5,343 bases of DNA from an uncultured Oscillospiraceae bacterium (GTDB lineage: Bacteria > Bacillota > Clostridia > Oscillospirales > Acutalibacteraceae): positions 1 through 5,343 of the forward strand of contig USLV01000107.1 in NCBI GenBank assembly GCA_900555705.1. The letters run 5' to 3'. The translations under genes were made by a program, and so were the position numbers. This document shows, one piece after another, positions 5,302 through 5,343 of the stretch (the stretch's first letter is position 1; every line of letters begins with the position of its first letter). Under the pieces are notes generated by a model. That model searched no databases. It was given only the letters and a program-made list of their open reading frames with translations, and was not told the DNA's origin.

Positions 5302-5343
5302 CTGTCTCTTATACACATCTGACGCTGCCGACGAAGCTAGAAG
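5302..5343 (+). other. Illumina Nextera adapter contamination at the contig end
   Basis: CTGTCTCTTATACACATCT (5302-5320) is the reverse complement of the Tn5 mosaic end used in Nextera libraries, and GACGCTGCCGACGA (5321-5334) is the following read-2 adapter tail. The next eight bases AGCTAGAA (5335-5342) match, from memory, the reverse complement of the Nextera XT i5 index S515 (TTCTAGCT), and the final G fits the first base of the P5 part. None of this is genomic. Translated in the topoisomerase frame it gives VSYTHLTLPTKLE, a peptide known to contaminate metagenomic protein sets. Confidence 0.98.

Overview
The window looks like one end of a metagenome-assembled contig from a GC-rich member of the Clostridia (Firmicutes), probably of the Oscillospiraceae/Ruminococcaceae type. 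The evidence is the gene content: a SecG of clostridial type, RNase R directly downstream of it, a DUF2508 (YaaL-like) protein next to a BofA-like fragment, a Big_14-like lipoprotein, and the divergent GyrB/ParE clade that I associate with these bacteria. The taxonomic call is an inference from protein character only. I see no mobile element, CRISPR array, rRNA or tRNA.

Layout. On the minus strand, read from right to left: a lipoprotein gene (4083 to 3229); an intergenic region of about 330 bases with several hairpins (2902 to 3228); secG (2901 to 2650), followed by a strong intrinsic terminator; rnr for RNase R (2561 to 471); a DUF2508 gene (419 to 96); and the first 33 codons of a small membrane protein, probably BofA-like (99 to 1, running off the window). 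The last two overlap by ATGA. On the plus strand, a type IIA topoisomerase B subunit (ParE/GyrB-like) starts at 4245 and runs to the contig end. It diverges from the lipoprotein gene, and the two share a compact intergenic region with back-to-back near-consensus sigma-A promoters.

The last 42 bases (5302-5343) are not biological. They match the Illumina Nextera read-through adapter (transposon mosaic end, read-2 tail, then what looks like an i5 index). The topoisomerase gene is therefore cut off after codon 352, and the apparent C-terminal residues VSYTHLTLPTKLE are an artefact.

Functionally this is mostly housekeeping: protein export (SecG), RNA turnover (RNase R), chromosome topology (ParE/GyrB) and a sporulation-linked pair (DUF2508/BofA-like). 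I found no clear novel multi-gene system. The most unexplained signals are a strong plus-strand terminator with no plus-strand gene before it (3112-3168, possible small RNA), a hairpin that would hide the ribosome binding site of the DUF2508 gene (422-458), and the mirror-image promoter pair (4132-4199).
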